34,595 bases of DNA. It comes from Bacillus sp. SD088. GTDB taxonomy: Bacteria; Bacillota; Bacilli; Bacillales; Bacillaceae_C. Made by a program: the position numbers and the translations under genes. Shown here piece after piece: positions 15,402 through 24,467 of the stretch (the stretch's first letter is position 1; each line of letters begins with the position of its first letter). The notes under the pieces are model-generated. The model did not search any database. It was given only the letters and a program-made list of their open reading frames with translations, and was not told where the DNA came from. The stretch covers positions 1-34,595 of the forward strand of contig NZ_JADIJK010000038.1 in NCBI RefSeq assembly GCF_017355205.1, given 5' to 3'.

Positions 15402-16550
15402 TTAAATAGATAGTTTCGGAACGGTTATCCAGCGTCTTTCTTCTGAAGATTTCAAACCAAGATCAGACAATTGTGTTCCTTTTGCACCTTCTAACAAATC
15501 CCATGGAAACACTTCGTCTACTACAACATGTTTTAAAAATTGCTCCCATTGGATTTTAAAAGCATTTTCAAACGCTTGATTACCTGGCACTTCCTCCCAT
15601 TGTTCTAAAAAGTTAAATGGATTTTCAATATCAGGGTTCCAAACTGGTTTTGGTGTGTTGACACGATGTTGAGTCTTACAATCTCTCAATCCAGCAACCG
15701 CACTTCCTTTTGTACCATCGACTTGGATTGTTAATAAGTCATCTCGATTCACTCTTACAGCCCAAGAAGAATTGACTTGTGCAATAATGCCGCCTTCAAG
15801 TTCGAACGTCGCATAGGCCGCATCATCTGCCGTACATTCATATTCTTTCCCTTCCTCATCAATCCTTTTAGGGATATGTGTGGTCGCATAAGCAGATACG
15901 GCTGTGACATTACCAAACAAGTTGTCCAGAACATAACGCCAATGAGCAAACATATCGACAACCATGCCGCCCCCATCTTCTTTACGATAATTCCAGGATG
16001 GACGTTGGGCTTCCTGCCAATCTCCTTCAAACACCCAGTACCCAAATTCCATGCGGACGGACAAAATTTCTCCAAAAAATCCAGAATCAATTAATCTCTT
16101 TAATTTCAATAACCCTGGCAAAAACAACTTATCTTGAACTACCCCATTTTTAACGCCCGCTTCTTTTGCAAGCTTTGCCAATTCTAGTGATCCTTCTAGA
16201 CTTGTCGCTGTTGGCTTCTCACAATATATGTGTTTTCCGGCTGCAATCGCTTGTTTAATCGCTTCTGCACGACGGACTGTTGTTTGCGCATCGAAATAGA
16301 TGATGTCATCGGGATTAGCAAGACATGCATCAAGATCAGTACTAAAGCGTTCTATTCCATAGGTATCCGCAAGCTTTTTTAGTTTTTCCTCATTACGCCC
16401 AACTAAAATCGGATCCGGCATAATAACATCACCGTTATGTAATGGAACACCACCTTGCTTGCGAATGGCTACGATCGACCGAATTAAATGCTGATTGGTG
16501 CCCATTCTTCCTGTTACACCATTCATAATGATTCCAATATTATGCTTCAC
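15402..16550 (-). CDS. Gfo/Idh/MocA-family oxidoreductase
   Basis: This is a 382-residue NAD(P)-dependent sugar dehydrogenase. The Rossmann loop is IGIIMNGVTGRMG at the N-terminus, an atypical Gly-rich motif. CEKPTATSLEG holds the conserved EKP Lys, and GGGMVVDMFAHWRYVLDNLFG is the substrate-site block with its Asp and His. The start is GTG at 16550, with AAGGA ten bases before; the longer frame to 16601 has no binding site. As the first gene of the operon, divergent from an AraC regulator, it probably starts the pathway by oxidising a sugar hydroxyl. There is no signal peptide. Confidence 0.9.
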   Translation of the reverse strand: MKHNIGIIMNGVTGRMGTNQHLIRSIVAIRKQGGVPLHNGDVIMPDPILVGRNEEKLKKLADTYGIERFSTDLDACLANPDDIIYFDAQTTVRRAEAIKQAIAAGKHIYCEKPTATSLEGSLELAKLAKEAGVKNGVVQDKLFLPGLLKLKRLIDSGFFGEILSVRMEFGYWVFEGDWQEAQRPSWNYRKEDGGGMVVDMFAHWRYVLDNLFGNVTAVSAYATTHIPKRIDEEGKEYECTADDAAYATFELEGGIIAQVNSSWAVRVNRDDLLTIQVDGTKGSAVAGLRDCKTQHRVNTPKPVWNPDIENPFNFLEQWEEVPGNQAFENAFKIQWEQFLKHVVVDEVFPWDLLEGAKGTQLSDLGLKSSEERRWITVPKLSI

Positions 16551-16586
16551 ATAAATCCCATCCTTCTTTTGGTTAATTTCCTTTAG

Positions 16587-16600
16587 TTTAACCGTTTTCA
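16587..16600 (-). promoter_or_regulatory. cre-like site in the divergent promoter region
   Basis: The minus strand reads TGAAAACGGTTAAA, matching the cre core but deviating at two positions. It lies just after a -10-like TATACT (16607-16602), close to the expected start of transcription of the Gfo/Idh operon. No good -35 is present, which fits a promoter that needs an activator such as the AraC protein. Confidence 0.4.
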
Positions 16601-16708
16601 AAGTATACTTCTTATGAAAATAGGAAAAGGATTCTTAATTTCGGAACTGTTTTGCTAACGATTATGGTAAACTTTAACTACGTTATATTCGTTCAAGGAG
16701 AGAAAAGA

Positions 16709-17542
16709 ATGACATTGAGAAAAATGCTGTTGCCTGAATGGGGGGCATACCTTTATGAAAGCAGGCATAAAGCAGGGGACAGGGTAAACATCCATCATCA
16801 TGATAATCATCAAATTTTGTATGCGATTGAAGGAGAAGGGATTATTTCCATTGATCATCAAGAGTATCGCATTTCACAGGATCAAGGGGCCTTCCTAGCA
16901 CCTTATTCACCGCATTCCATATACTCTCAGACAAGCTTAACTCTACTTGTTTTGGCCTTTGATATTGATTCATTAGCTAGTTTTGGCAACCATGAGCTTC
17001 AGCGCAACTTTTTTCATTCATCTCGTTTTTTCAATCCCGACCTAATAGCAAGTAGTGAACTGAGACAATTATTAAGAAAGATGATTTACGAACAAACAAG
17101 CAAAGATTCTTTATCTGGATGGGCTCTAAAAATCCATTTATTACATATTTTACTAACCCTTATGCGATTTATAGAAAGATCAAGGATCCTCGATAAAAAT
17201 AGCTTACGCACCGAGACAATCAAAAATTATATCGATACACATTACTATGAACCGATTACTGCTAATGATATTGCAGACAAATTAGGAATTAGTACCCGGT
17301 ATGTCAATACGATTTTTAAAGAAACCTATCAAAAAACACCGATGCAATATTTAATGGAAGTTCGTATTGAAAGGGCCAAAAAGTTATTGAGTGAAACAGA
17401 TAAAGAAATTATCACCATTTGTTTTGAGGTTGGCTATGAAACATTATCAACCTTTTACCGAACATTTAAAAACGAAACAAATATGTCACCAAAGCAATAT
17501 CGTGATATGCGGGGGAAGAATAACAAAATAAAAAAAGAGTGA
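16709..17542 (+). CDS. AraC-family transcriptional regulator with cupin sensor
   Basis: The 277-residue protein has an N-terminal cupin-type ligand pocket (HHHDNHQILYAIEGEGIISI near residue 27, then FLAPYSPHSIY). The C-terminal AraC double helix-turn-helix is in the last 100 residues: ITANDIADKLGISTRYVNTI, then ISTRYVNTIFKETYQKTPMQ, and the second motif TICFEVGYETLSTFYRTFKN ending MSPKQYR. The start is the ATG at 16709, with AAGGAG eight bases before. It is divergent from the Gfo/Idh operon across 158 bases, so it probably activates that operon in response to a sugar. It could also affect the convergent mannosidase operon. Confidence 0.92.
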   Translation: MTLRKMLLPEWGAYLYESRHKAGDRVNIHHHDNHQILYAIEGEGIISIDHQEYRISQDQGAFLAPYSPHSIYSQTSLTLLVLAFDIDSLASFGNHELQRNFFHSSRFFNPDLIASSELRQLLRKMIYEQTSKDSLSGWALKIHLLHILLTLMRFIERSRILDKNSLRTETIKNYIDTHYYEPITANDIADKLGISTRYVNTIFKETYQKTPMQYLMEVRIERAKKLLSETDKEIITICFEVGYETLSTFYRTFKNETNMSPKQYRDMRGKNNKIKKE

Positions 17543-17569
17543 AAGCGGAAATTCAGACTTTCACTCTTT
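17534..17569 (+). terminator. Terminator overlapping the AraC stop codon
   Basis: AAAGAGTGAAAG and CTTTCACTCTTT form a perfect 12-bp stem with a 12-base loop. The TGA stop of the regulator lies in the left arm. A-rich and T-rich flanks make it usable from both sides, between convergent genes. Confidence 0.75.
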
Positions 17570-17690
17570 CTATAAATCTGAGTTTTTGAAGAAATGTTTT
17601 TTCCACCAAGTACAGTCCTGCTTTTTTTATTCGCCCTTTGACGATTGTTTGAAAATCACAAAATTGTTATCCATATATATTAAAAGGTGC

Positions 17691-20156
17691 TCATTCATAA
17701 GTATCAAATAAGCTTCTCACTTTCAGTTGTTTCTTGAACTCCTCCAATGTCAGTGGACAAGAGATACTTTCCTTCTTTATCTCTACCTTCTTAATCTTTC
17801 CCACTGTTAAATCAAAGATATTATCACTGAAGATAGCATCATTATTTGTTAAATCGAGCTCTACAAATTTAGCAAAGGAATTGCAGCTTAGTTCAATGGT
17901 GAAAGTATCCTCTAACTCATAGATTTCAGTCATGATCTCTGGATTCTGAAAATCAAAATGTTTTGCTTTCACAAATAAAGTCGTTCCCTCACTAATCACA
18001 CGTCCCGCAACCTCAAGTTGGTAGAAAAAATAGACAGATGACTGATTCTTTTTATCGATTACATCCCCAAAATCCAAATCAACTATTTTTCGAGTTGAAA
18101 GTTGTTCAACCGAAACCACTAATCCATCTTCTTTCAGTACCTCTGCTTCGCGTGTTAACAATTTCCAAGACAGTTGCCCATCCACATGATCCATTGTGTC
18201 ATTGGAAACATGCAGTTCTATCTTTGTTCCCTCATCGCAGGCGGAAGCTAAGATCGGTGCGTAAAACCGTCTAGCCATATATTGTGTTGCCTTCCAACGA
18301 TTGAAATAATCAATACTTGCCCAAGAAGCAACTGGCCAACAATCATTCAATTGCCAAATCAACGCTCCTAGACATCTGCCCCGATTCCTTCGCCAATGCT
18401 CAACACCATAGCGCATCCCTTCTGCTTGAACCAATTGGGAGGCATATAATAAGGAGTCAAAATTCTTTGGATATTTAAAATTGTCGCCTACATAATGTAG
18501 AATTTTTTCATTCCCAGTTCCGTCCTTTTGGTGAGATTCCATTACGCGTGAGAAAATATTGCGATCTTCTGGTAAAGTAAAGCTTGCAACCGTTTTAAGA
18601 CTTGGAAAAGATTGAATCCCAAATTCAGAATTGAAGCGTGGATAAATTTTCCGATATTCCGTTAATGGCTTGCGACCATGCCAAACATCCCAATAGTGCA
18701 TATCTCCAACCTTTTCACTATCCGGCTCTTGAAAGAAACCGCCAGAAGATGGGGATGACACCCAGTAAGACGTATTCGGATCCAAGGATTTCGTTAACTC
18801 AGGTAAAAACACCTCAAAATGCTTGAGATAGTCCGCCTGCATTTTGGCACCATAGCGCTCTCCCCAGCCCCAATAGGCCCACAAGGTTTCCATTTCATTA
18901 TTCCCACACCATAAACCTAGGCAAGCATGGTGACGAATTCTTTTCACATTATCAATCGTTTCTTGACGGATATTTTCCTTGAATGCATCATTAAATTCGT
19001 ACGCTCGGCAAGCATAAAGATGATCCTGCCATACAATCAATCCATATTGGTCACAAAGATCAAAAAAGTAATCATCGGGATAATGACCACCGCCCCAGAC
19101 ACGAATCATATTGTAATTAGCTTCGGCACAACTCTTAATTAATTGTTTCGTCTTATCATAGTTTAGTCTTCCGAGTACACTATCTTCTGGGATATAATCT
19201 GCTCCCATTGAAAAGATCGTTTTCCCATTCACTTCAAAACCAAAGCTCTTGCCCCATTGATCTTTTTCTTGTTTGAGGGTAATGATCCGTAAGCCAATCT
19301 TACACTCATGTACGTCAACAACCTGATCTCCATGAAGTAAATCAACTTGCACTTGATAAAGAGGTTGTTCCCCTAAATTGTTTGGCCACCATAATTGTGG
19401 ATTGTGAATCGACAAGTTCACATGTTCCTCCAATTGGTCTGTATCGATTCTACTTTGGAATCGTTCACCATCTGGCGCTGTTACGGTTACAAGGAATCCG
19501 AGCTTGTTCTCACACCATTTTTGCACACCCAGTCTAATATCAAGATCCACTTGGTTGTCGAGATGGGTTTGTGTGACATACACATCATCGATGCGCGCTT
19601 TTTCATAACCGTCAAGCGAAAGCTTTCGCCATATCCCCATATCACCGAGTTTTGGCCCCCAGTCCCAACCATACATGCATAATGCTTTACGCAGACGAGT
19701 AATACCTGGTTTATCATCGGGAATTTTTTCATTAAATAATTCTTTATCCTTGGCGTCAATAAAATTCGTTGCTGATTTAATTAAAATATAGAGTTGGTTT
19801 TCTCCAACAACGAGTTGATCTTTTACATCGACTTCATAGGTGCGATGCATATTCTCCGCGTGCAATACACATTGTTCATTGATCAACACATCGCATAACG
19901 TATCAAGCCCTTCACACCGAAGGATAAGCTTGTCGTGCTGCAATAATTCTTCCGCTACATTGAAGTTATATTTATATTCATAATCATATTTCGACAGTTC
20001 AAAGGCTTCATATTCATTATCTCGAAAAAAGGGATCTTCCATTTTCTCAGCATCCAATAAATCTTTAAACACAGATCCCGGAACCGTGGCCTCAATCCAT
20101 TCGCTTTCGTCTTTTCTTTTCATTTTCCATTGCCCACTCAAATCTAATAGTTGCAT
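17691..20156 (-). CDS. GH2 beta-mannosidase
   Basis: This 821-residue exo-beta-mannosidase removes beta-linked mannose, as in mannan fragments or the Man-beta-1,4-GlcNAc core of N-glycans. The N-terminal jelly roll includes SGQWKMKRKDE and YKYNFNVAEELL. LCMYGWDWGPKLGDMGIWR is the beta-mannosidase signature, and NYNMIRVWGGGHYPDDYFFDLCDQYGLIVWQD opens the TIM barrel. The acid/base Glu421 is in WCGNNEME and the nucleophile Glu511 in FNSEFGIQSFP. There is no signal peptide, so it is cytoplasmic. GAGGAG precedes the ATG. It is the last gene of the large operon. Confidence 0.95.
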   Translation of the reverse strand: MQLLDLSGQWKMKRKDESEWIEATVPGSVFKDLLDAEKMEDPFFRDNEYEAFELSKYDYEYKYNFNVAEELLQHDKLILRCEGLDTLCDVLINEQCVLHAENMHRTYEVDVKDQLVVGENQLYILIKSATNFIDAKDKELFNEKIPDDKPGITRLRKALCMYGWDWGPKLGDMGIWRKLSLDGYEKARIDDVYVTQTHLDNQVDLDIRLGVQKWCENKLGFLVTVTAPDGERFQSRIDTDQLEEHVNLSIHNPQLWWPNNLGEQPLYQVQVDLLHGDQVVDVHECKIGLRIITLKQEKDQWGKSFGFEVNGKTIFSMGADYIPEDSVLGRLNYDKTKQLIKSCAEANYNMIRVWGGGHYPDDYFFDLCDQYGLIVWQDHLYACRAYEFNDAFKENIRQETIDNVKRIRHHACLGLWCGNNEMETLWAYWGWGERYGAKMQADYLKHFEVFLPELTKSLDPNTSYWVSSPSSGGFFQEPDSEKVGDMHYWDVWHGRKPLTEYRKIYPRFNSEFGIQSFPSLKTVASFTLPEDRNIFSRVMESHQKDGTGNEKILHYVGDNFKYPKNFDSLLYASQLVQAEGMRYGVEHWRRNRGRCLGALIWQLNDCWPVASWASIDYFNRWKATQYMARRFYAPILASACDEGTKIELHVSNDTMDHVDGQLSWKLLTREAEVLKEDGLVVSVEQLSTRKIVDLDFGDVIDKKNQSSVYFFYQLEVAGRVISEGTTLFVKAKHFDFQNPEIMTEIYELEDTFTIELSCNSFAKFVELDLTNNDAIFSDNIFDLTVGKIKKVEIKKESISCPLTLEEFKKQLKVRSLFDTYE

Positions 20157-20214
20157 TGGAGCATCTCCTCGCTTTATTCATCATGAAGTTAAGATTTAAA
20201 AAAGGATTGAATGG

Positions 20215-20252
20215 GCTGGTTGTCTAATCTAGTTTCAACCCTATCAACCAGC
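20215..20252 (-). repeat. Inverted repeat between GH92 and GH2 genes
   Basis: GCTGGTTG (20215-20222) and CAACCAGC (20245-20252) pair over 8 bp with a 22-base loop, just past the GH92 stop. There is no T-run, so it could be an RNA-processing or stability element rather than a terminator. Confidence 0.35.
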
Positions 20253-20268
20253 AAACTCGTACTCTTTT

Positions 20269-22299
20269 TTACCTTTTTCTGCTATTCATCAGGTCATGGT
20301 AAGAAATCGAAGAGCCCTCCATACTGTTATGGTCGATCACGAGATCCCCCTCTTGTGTATGAAGGATGGCTTTATCGACTAATGGCTTATTTCTGATATA
20401 TTCTGTTTTCCCAGGACATACGGAATAGAGGCCGATCGTAGCAAGTATATACCAAGCTGATAAACTTCCATTGTCTTCATCACCAGGATAACCATCAACA
20501 CCACTGCTAAATCCTTCTTTGGCAATCTTGGCAACCCAATGATCGGTTTTATCCTGTACACCCGTCATCGCATACAACCAAGGTAAATGGAAGCTTGGCT
20601 GATTGGAAATCGCGCATTGGCCAAAATCAGCATTGGTCATTTCGGTCATTTCATGAATTTCATGGTTATAAGCGCCCACATCATAAAGCGGTGGACTATG
20701 AAACAATTCGTCTAGTTTTTCTTCAAATTGTTTTTCTCCACCATATAAAGCGATTAACCCATCAATATCATGGAAGACGCCAAAGGAATTTTGCCATGGC
20801 CCGCCTTCACAATACTCACCGCCCCAAGCATATGGATTAAATTCAGCCGCCATTTTCCCTTCCGTATCCTTGCCACGCATAAATCCACTTTCAGGATCAA
20901 ATAGATTTTTATAATTCTTCGCAGACTGGTAATAGCGTGCCGCCACTTCCTCTTCACCTAATAGCTTGGCCACTTGGGCAATGCAAAAATCACCATAGGC
21001 ATAATCCAATGTATGATTGACACTTTCATGATACTTATCTCTCGGAATATAACCATATTTAAGATAATCGGCCGTACCATGGCGTCCATGCGGACTATTT
21101 TTCACCTCTTGCTCCGCGTGCTTTAACATGCCTGCAAAAGCATCTTGAAGCAAATCACCACTAATAATTCCTTTCACCGCTGCATCAGCAATCACTCCAT
21201 CGATTAGCGTTCCCGGCATGGCGCCGACATCACCGGGACAAGGCCATTTTGGCAACCAGCCACTGTCTTTATAAAAGTTGACATAGCCTTGCACCATTTC
21301 TTGATATTGATCAGGAAAAATTAAGGCATATAAAGGATAGACGGAACGATATGTATCCCAAAAACCACTATCCGTATATAACACACCCGCTCTCACTTTT
21401 CCATCATGTGGACAATAATGAAAGGGTTGCTGATCTTGATCATATTCATGAAAACGATGAGGAAATAGACAGATCCGATACATACACGAATAAAACGTGT
21501 TTAATTGTTCTTGATCATCTGTTTCAATCTCTATTTTACCCAGCAATTCTTCCCATTCTGTTTGCGCCTCTAGTCGTACTTGGTTAAAAGACTTTCCTTT
21601 TAGTTCCTGTTCTAGATTCAGGATCGCTTGTTCCATACTAATAAAAGAAATCGCCATACGCACAGTCACTTCATCTTGGCAATCAAGTGCAATACTGGCG
21701 CCATCTTCGCCATTTATACTATCATCAAGATTGATGCCACAATCAACTTGCATCACATAATACATCGCATAGTTCTCAGCAGGGCTAAAGTTCATCGCTG
21801 TTGTATAACCCTTGATCAGTCCTGTTTGTGGATCGATTTCACATGTAAAGCCATCTTTGACAGGAAATAATCCTAGTCGTGGTTGTGCCTGTGAATGAAA
21901 GTTCAAACGAATACATGCCCCTCTTGTAGTCGGAGTCAACTCCAACCTCGTTTGATACCGTAAAAAATCAATGTTCATGTAATCTGGCTGCAAAATACTC
22001 GCTTCTGGCTTATAACCCGACCATCTTTCCTCCACATTAATAAATGGCTTTCCACTCTGTGGCATGATGACGATATTGCCATAATCGCGAATCCATGGGC
22101 TTGGTTGATGTGTGAGACGAACCCCTTCAATGCCGCGGTCATCTGGATCATAAAACCAACCCTCTTGTTCACTGCTTGTTTGTGGAGAAAAGCCCGCCAT
22201 TGCCCAAGGACGCTGTGTAAACGGCACCGTATTCCCGTTGGAATATCTACGGTTCGATTTCGTCCCCATCCTAATATTGACATAATCGATTAAACTCAT
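20269..22299 (-). CDS. GH92 alpha-mannosidase, cytoplasmic
   Basis: The 676-residue enzyme belongs to GH92, a family of calcium-dependent, inverting exo-alpha-mannosidases that act on yeast mannan and high-mannose N-glycans. The N-terminal domain has DYVNIRMGT, NTVPFTQRPWAMAGFSP and GIEGVRLTHQPSPWIRDYGN. The (alpha/alpha) barrel has DSGFWDTYRSVYPLYALIFP and GWLPKWPCPGD, and the HEIHEMTEM stretch may carry the general acid. YPGDEDNGSLSAWY near residue 604 holds the Asp pair of the base. AGGAGG lies before the ATG. No signal peptide is seen, unlike most Bacteroidetes members. Linkage preference cannot be read from sequence. Confidence 0.94.
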   Translation of the reverse strand: MSLIDYVNIRMGTKSNRRYSNGNTVPFTQRPWAMAGFSPQTSSEQEGWFYDPDDRGIEGVRLTHQPSPWIRDYGNIVIMPQSGKPFINVEERWSGYKPEASILQPDYMNIDFLRYQTRLELTPTTRGACIRLNFHSQAQPRLGLFPVKDGFTCEIDPQTGLIKGYTTAMNFSPAENYAMYYVMQVDCGINLDDSINGEDGASIALDCQDEVTVRMAISFISMEQAILNLEQELKGKSFNQVRLEAQTEWEELLGKIEIETDDQEQLNTFYSCMYRICLFPHRFHEYDQDQQPFHYCPHDGKVRAGVLYTDSGFWDTYRSVYPLYALIFPDQYQEMVQGYVNFYKDSGWLPKWPCPGDVGAMPGTLIDGVIADAAVKGIISGDLLQDAFAGMLKHAEQEVKNSPHGRHGTADYLKYGYIPRDKYHESVNHTLDYAYGDFCIAQVAKLLGEEEVAARYYQSAKNYKNLFDPESGFMRGKDTEGKMAAEFNPYAWGGEYCEGGPWQNSFGVFHDIDGLIALYGGEKQFEEKLDELFHSPPLYDVGAYNHEIHEMTEMTNADFGQCAISNQPSFHLPWLYAMTGVQDKTDHWVAKIAKEGFSSGVDGYPGDEDNGSLSAWYILATIGLYSVCPGKTEYIRNKPLVDKAILHTQEGDLVIDHNSMEGSSISYHDLMNSRKR

Positions 22300-22385
22300 G
22301 GCTTCCGCCTCCTGAAAAACATTTATTGTATAAAAAATACACGCTAGCTGATTCTAGCTCCTATTTTGCTATAAATATTCAGCTG

Positions 22386-23405
22386 TTAATAAACGGTTGG
22401 TGTTACTGGTCTTTCCAATAATGGCCATCCTGTTTTTGTGGAAATAAATTGGGCAAGTTCTGTCCCCATCCGATAATGTGTCTGCACACTAGGATGGAAT
22501 CCTCCGCCCCATCCTTCTACTTCTGGGTGAATCAATCCTAAATCAACACAGAATACTTTGTCATTCCCTTGTTCATTGAAATAGGAAACAACTTTTTGTA
22601 CACTGGCTAAGTAATTATTATTCATTGTCCCTACACAGCAGAAGACATAAGCATCTGGATATTGGCTAAGGATCGTTTCAACATAATCGATATAGGTAGA
22701 AATATATTTTTCATCATCAATCGGCGTGGAATAATCATTCTGTCCAAGATTAATGATCACCCCATCCGCCTGATATTTTGAAAAATCCCATGCTACTGTT
22801 CCCTGGCCTAAAGTGGCATGGAAATGAGCTGGTAAGCCATTGATATTGCCCATCGCATCCTGTAAAACACCAATCCCAGAAATAGCGAGTGTGTGATATT
22901 CGGCGTTTAACAGCCTTGCGCTAATGCCGACATAGGACATAAATCCATCATCTAAATGGGGCGCATCGGTTACTTCATGCGGATGCAAATTACCACAGCC
23001 ATTAGTGATCGAATCCCCATGGTATTCCAATTTAAGTTTTTTAACCTCTGGAGGTGAGAAAAACTCTCCACCATTTGGCAGCGAAAAATCGAGATACTTG
23101 AAGCGCCCATATAAGATTTCAGTCCTCTTATGAATTTCAAGCGTATGAATCTCTTGCTCATCCAGCCCTTGTTGAAGTACGTATTCATGTGTTCCTTTTT
23201 GCAATTGAATCCAATTACGAGCGATGCCATCTAAGATAATTTCAACATAATCTGTTCCCGTTGAATCCTCGACTGTCATGCGAATTTCACTGCCCTTAAA
23301 TCGTAAAAACACCGCACTATTCACCCAGCCACATTCAGGCTTAGCGGGATCTGTTTGATCAAATCTGCCCATAAAACGAACATGTTGTTGAAAATTAAAA
23401 ACCAT
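22386..23405 (-). CDS. CE2-like SGNH carbohydrate esterase
   Basis: The 339-residue protein is laid out like carbohydrate esterase family 2. A beta-sandwich (about 1-120, e.g. SAVFLRFKGSEIRMTVEDST and VEIILDG) is followed by an SGNH hydrolase. Ser132 is in YHGDSITNG, the Gly in ISGIGV, Asn223 in LGQND and His304 in GGFHPSVQTH. CE2 enzymes remove acetyl groups from mannans and xylans, so a deacetylase acting on mannose-containing oligosaccharides is the natural guess here. There is no signal peptide. The ribosome binding site is short-spaced (GAGGAC directly before ATG), so the start is less sure. Confidence 0.85.
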   Translation of the reverse strand: MVFNFQQHVRFMGRFDQTDPAKPECGWVNSAVFLRFKGSEIRMTVEDSTGTDYVEIILDGIARNWIQLQKGTHEYVLQQGLDEQEIHTLEIHKRTEILYGRFKYLDFSLPNGGEFFSPPEVKKLKLEYHGDSITNGCGNLHPHEVTDAPHLDDGFMSYVGISARLLNAEYHTLAISGIGVLQDAMGNINGLPAHFHATLGQGTVAWDFSKYQADGVIINLGQNDYSTPIDDEKYISTYIDYVETILSQYPDAYVFCCVGTMNNNYLASVQKVVSYFNEQGNDKVFCVDLGLIHPEVEGWGGGFHPSVQTHYRMGTELAQFISTKTGWPLLERPVTPTVY

Positions 23406-23485
23406 GTCCTCACGTCTTTCTGTCTTTATTTTTTCATTTCTTGGGAAATGAGCTTGTGATAATCATATCTACGGAAGCCAATTCC

Positions 23486-24451
23486 CTATTCAATCGTTCT
23501 TTCGACGATTTCCCCAAAGCCAGCAAAAGGATAGTCGATCGTCACTTTTCCTTCTTCCGTGTCACTAAGACCACTGTAAAGATCCACTTTTCCATCTTCT
23601 CTCATGACAATCCCAGAAGTAAAAGCACAATCATCTAAATGAGCTTTTTTCGCTGGACCTTCTGGATAGCAGGGACGGGTGGCGATAATTTTCTCATCAA
23701 GTACTTGCTGCGTAGTAGGATCAAAGACAAAGGCCGTATTCATATAAACGGTTTGCAGCTCGCCATTATCCACATGGTCGTTATAACATTTATGTGCAAG
23801 CACACCGATATGGCCGCTCGATAATAAATAACATTGGTTACAGCCGCCCCATTCATCATCATCAAATAATCCTGGAATAATTGAGGCGTTTTCAATCACT
23901 TCAGCATTTAAATCTTCTAAATGATCGATAGTTGTAAATCCAATCACAGATTCACTGCCATATTTTTTACGAATTTCCCCATTTCGCGGCCGCGAAAAAA
24001 CACCGATTTGATTATTCGCTAATTGAACAAGGCGAATATCTTTCATATAGTCAGGACCCGTTGTGAAATAATACAAATCATCTAGTTGATGACCACGATA
24101 GAAATAACCATAAAATGTATCTAGTTTTCCTTGACTATTACGTACATGGGTCCCACCTAAAACAAGTTCTCCATGAATAATCGCGATATAAGGATCCTCT
24201 AACTGATAAATCATCGAATTGCTTACAACCGTCCACTCATCCTGTCCTGTTTGTTCAAAGAGACGCACCCAAGATCTAGCCCATTCCTTTCTTCTTTCCA
24301 CTCTACCAAAAAGATAGTTTTTACTCTGGTAAGAAAAAGGTATCGATGTATTGTACACATCGTATCCATCTACACCATGAAATGTCAGTGTACTCTGTTG
24401 ATAAATCGTCTTTGTTGCTTCAAACTGCTTGCGTTTTTCTGCTAAACTCAT
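23486..24451 (-). CDS. DUF1861 protein, GH130-like beta-propeller
   Basis: The 321-residue protein matches my recollection of DUF1861 (Pfam PF08950). Its sequence follows the GH130/GH43 five-bladed propeller pattern. VYNTSIPFSYQSKNYLFGRVERRKEWARSW (about residues 32-61) parallels the N-x-R-x-E region of beta-mannoside phosphorylases, and LEDPYIAIIHGELVLGGTHV (Glu85-Asp86-Pro87) parallels their EDP-R motif. KDIRLVQL...GVFSRPR and GGCNQCYLLSSGHIGVLAHK are further blade motifs. Phosphorolysis or hydrolysis of a beta-mannoside is thus a reasonable but untested idea. The start at 24451 has AAGGTGGG upstream; the longer frame would overlap the previous gene. Confidence 0.7.
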   Translation of the reverse strand: MSLAEKRKQFEATKTIYQQSTLTFHGVDGYDVYNTSIPFSYQSKNYLFGRVERRKEWARSWVRLFEQTGQDEWTVVSNSMIYQLEDPYIAIIHGELVLGGTHVRNSQGKLDTFYGYFYRGHQLDDLYYFTTGPDYMKDIRLVQLANNQIGVFSRPRNGEIRKKYGSESVIGFTTIDHLEDLNAEVIENASIIPGLFDDDEWGGCNQCYLLSSGHIGVLAHKCYNDHVDNGELQTVYMNTAFVFDPTTQQVLDEKIIATRPCYPEGPAKKAHLDDCAFTSGIVMREDGKVDLYSGLSDTEEGKVTIDYPFAGFGEIVERTIE

Positions 24452-24467
24452 GTTATCCCACCTTGTT

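Noticed and set aside
20220-20290. A frameshift at the end of the GH92 gene that would extend the protein.
   Set aside because: The alternative frame adds only about a dozen residues without clear GH92 similarity, and the catalytic region is complete.
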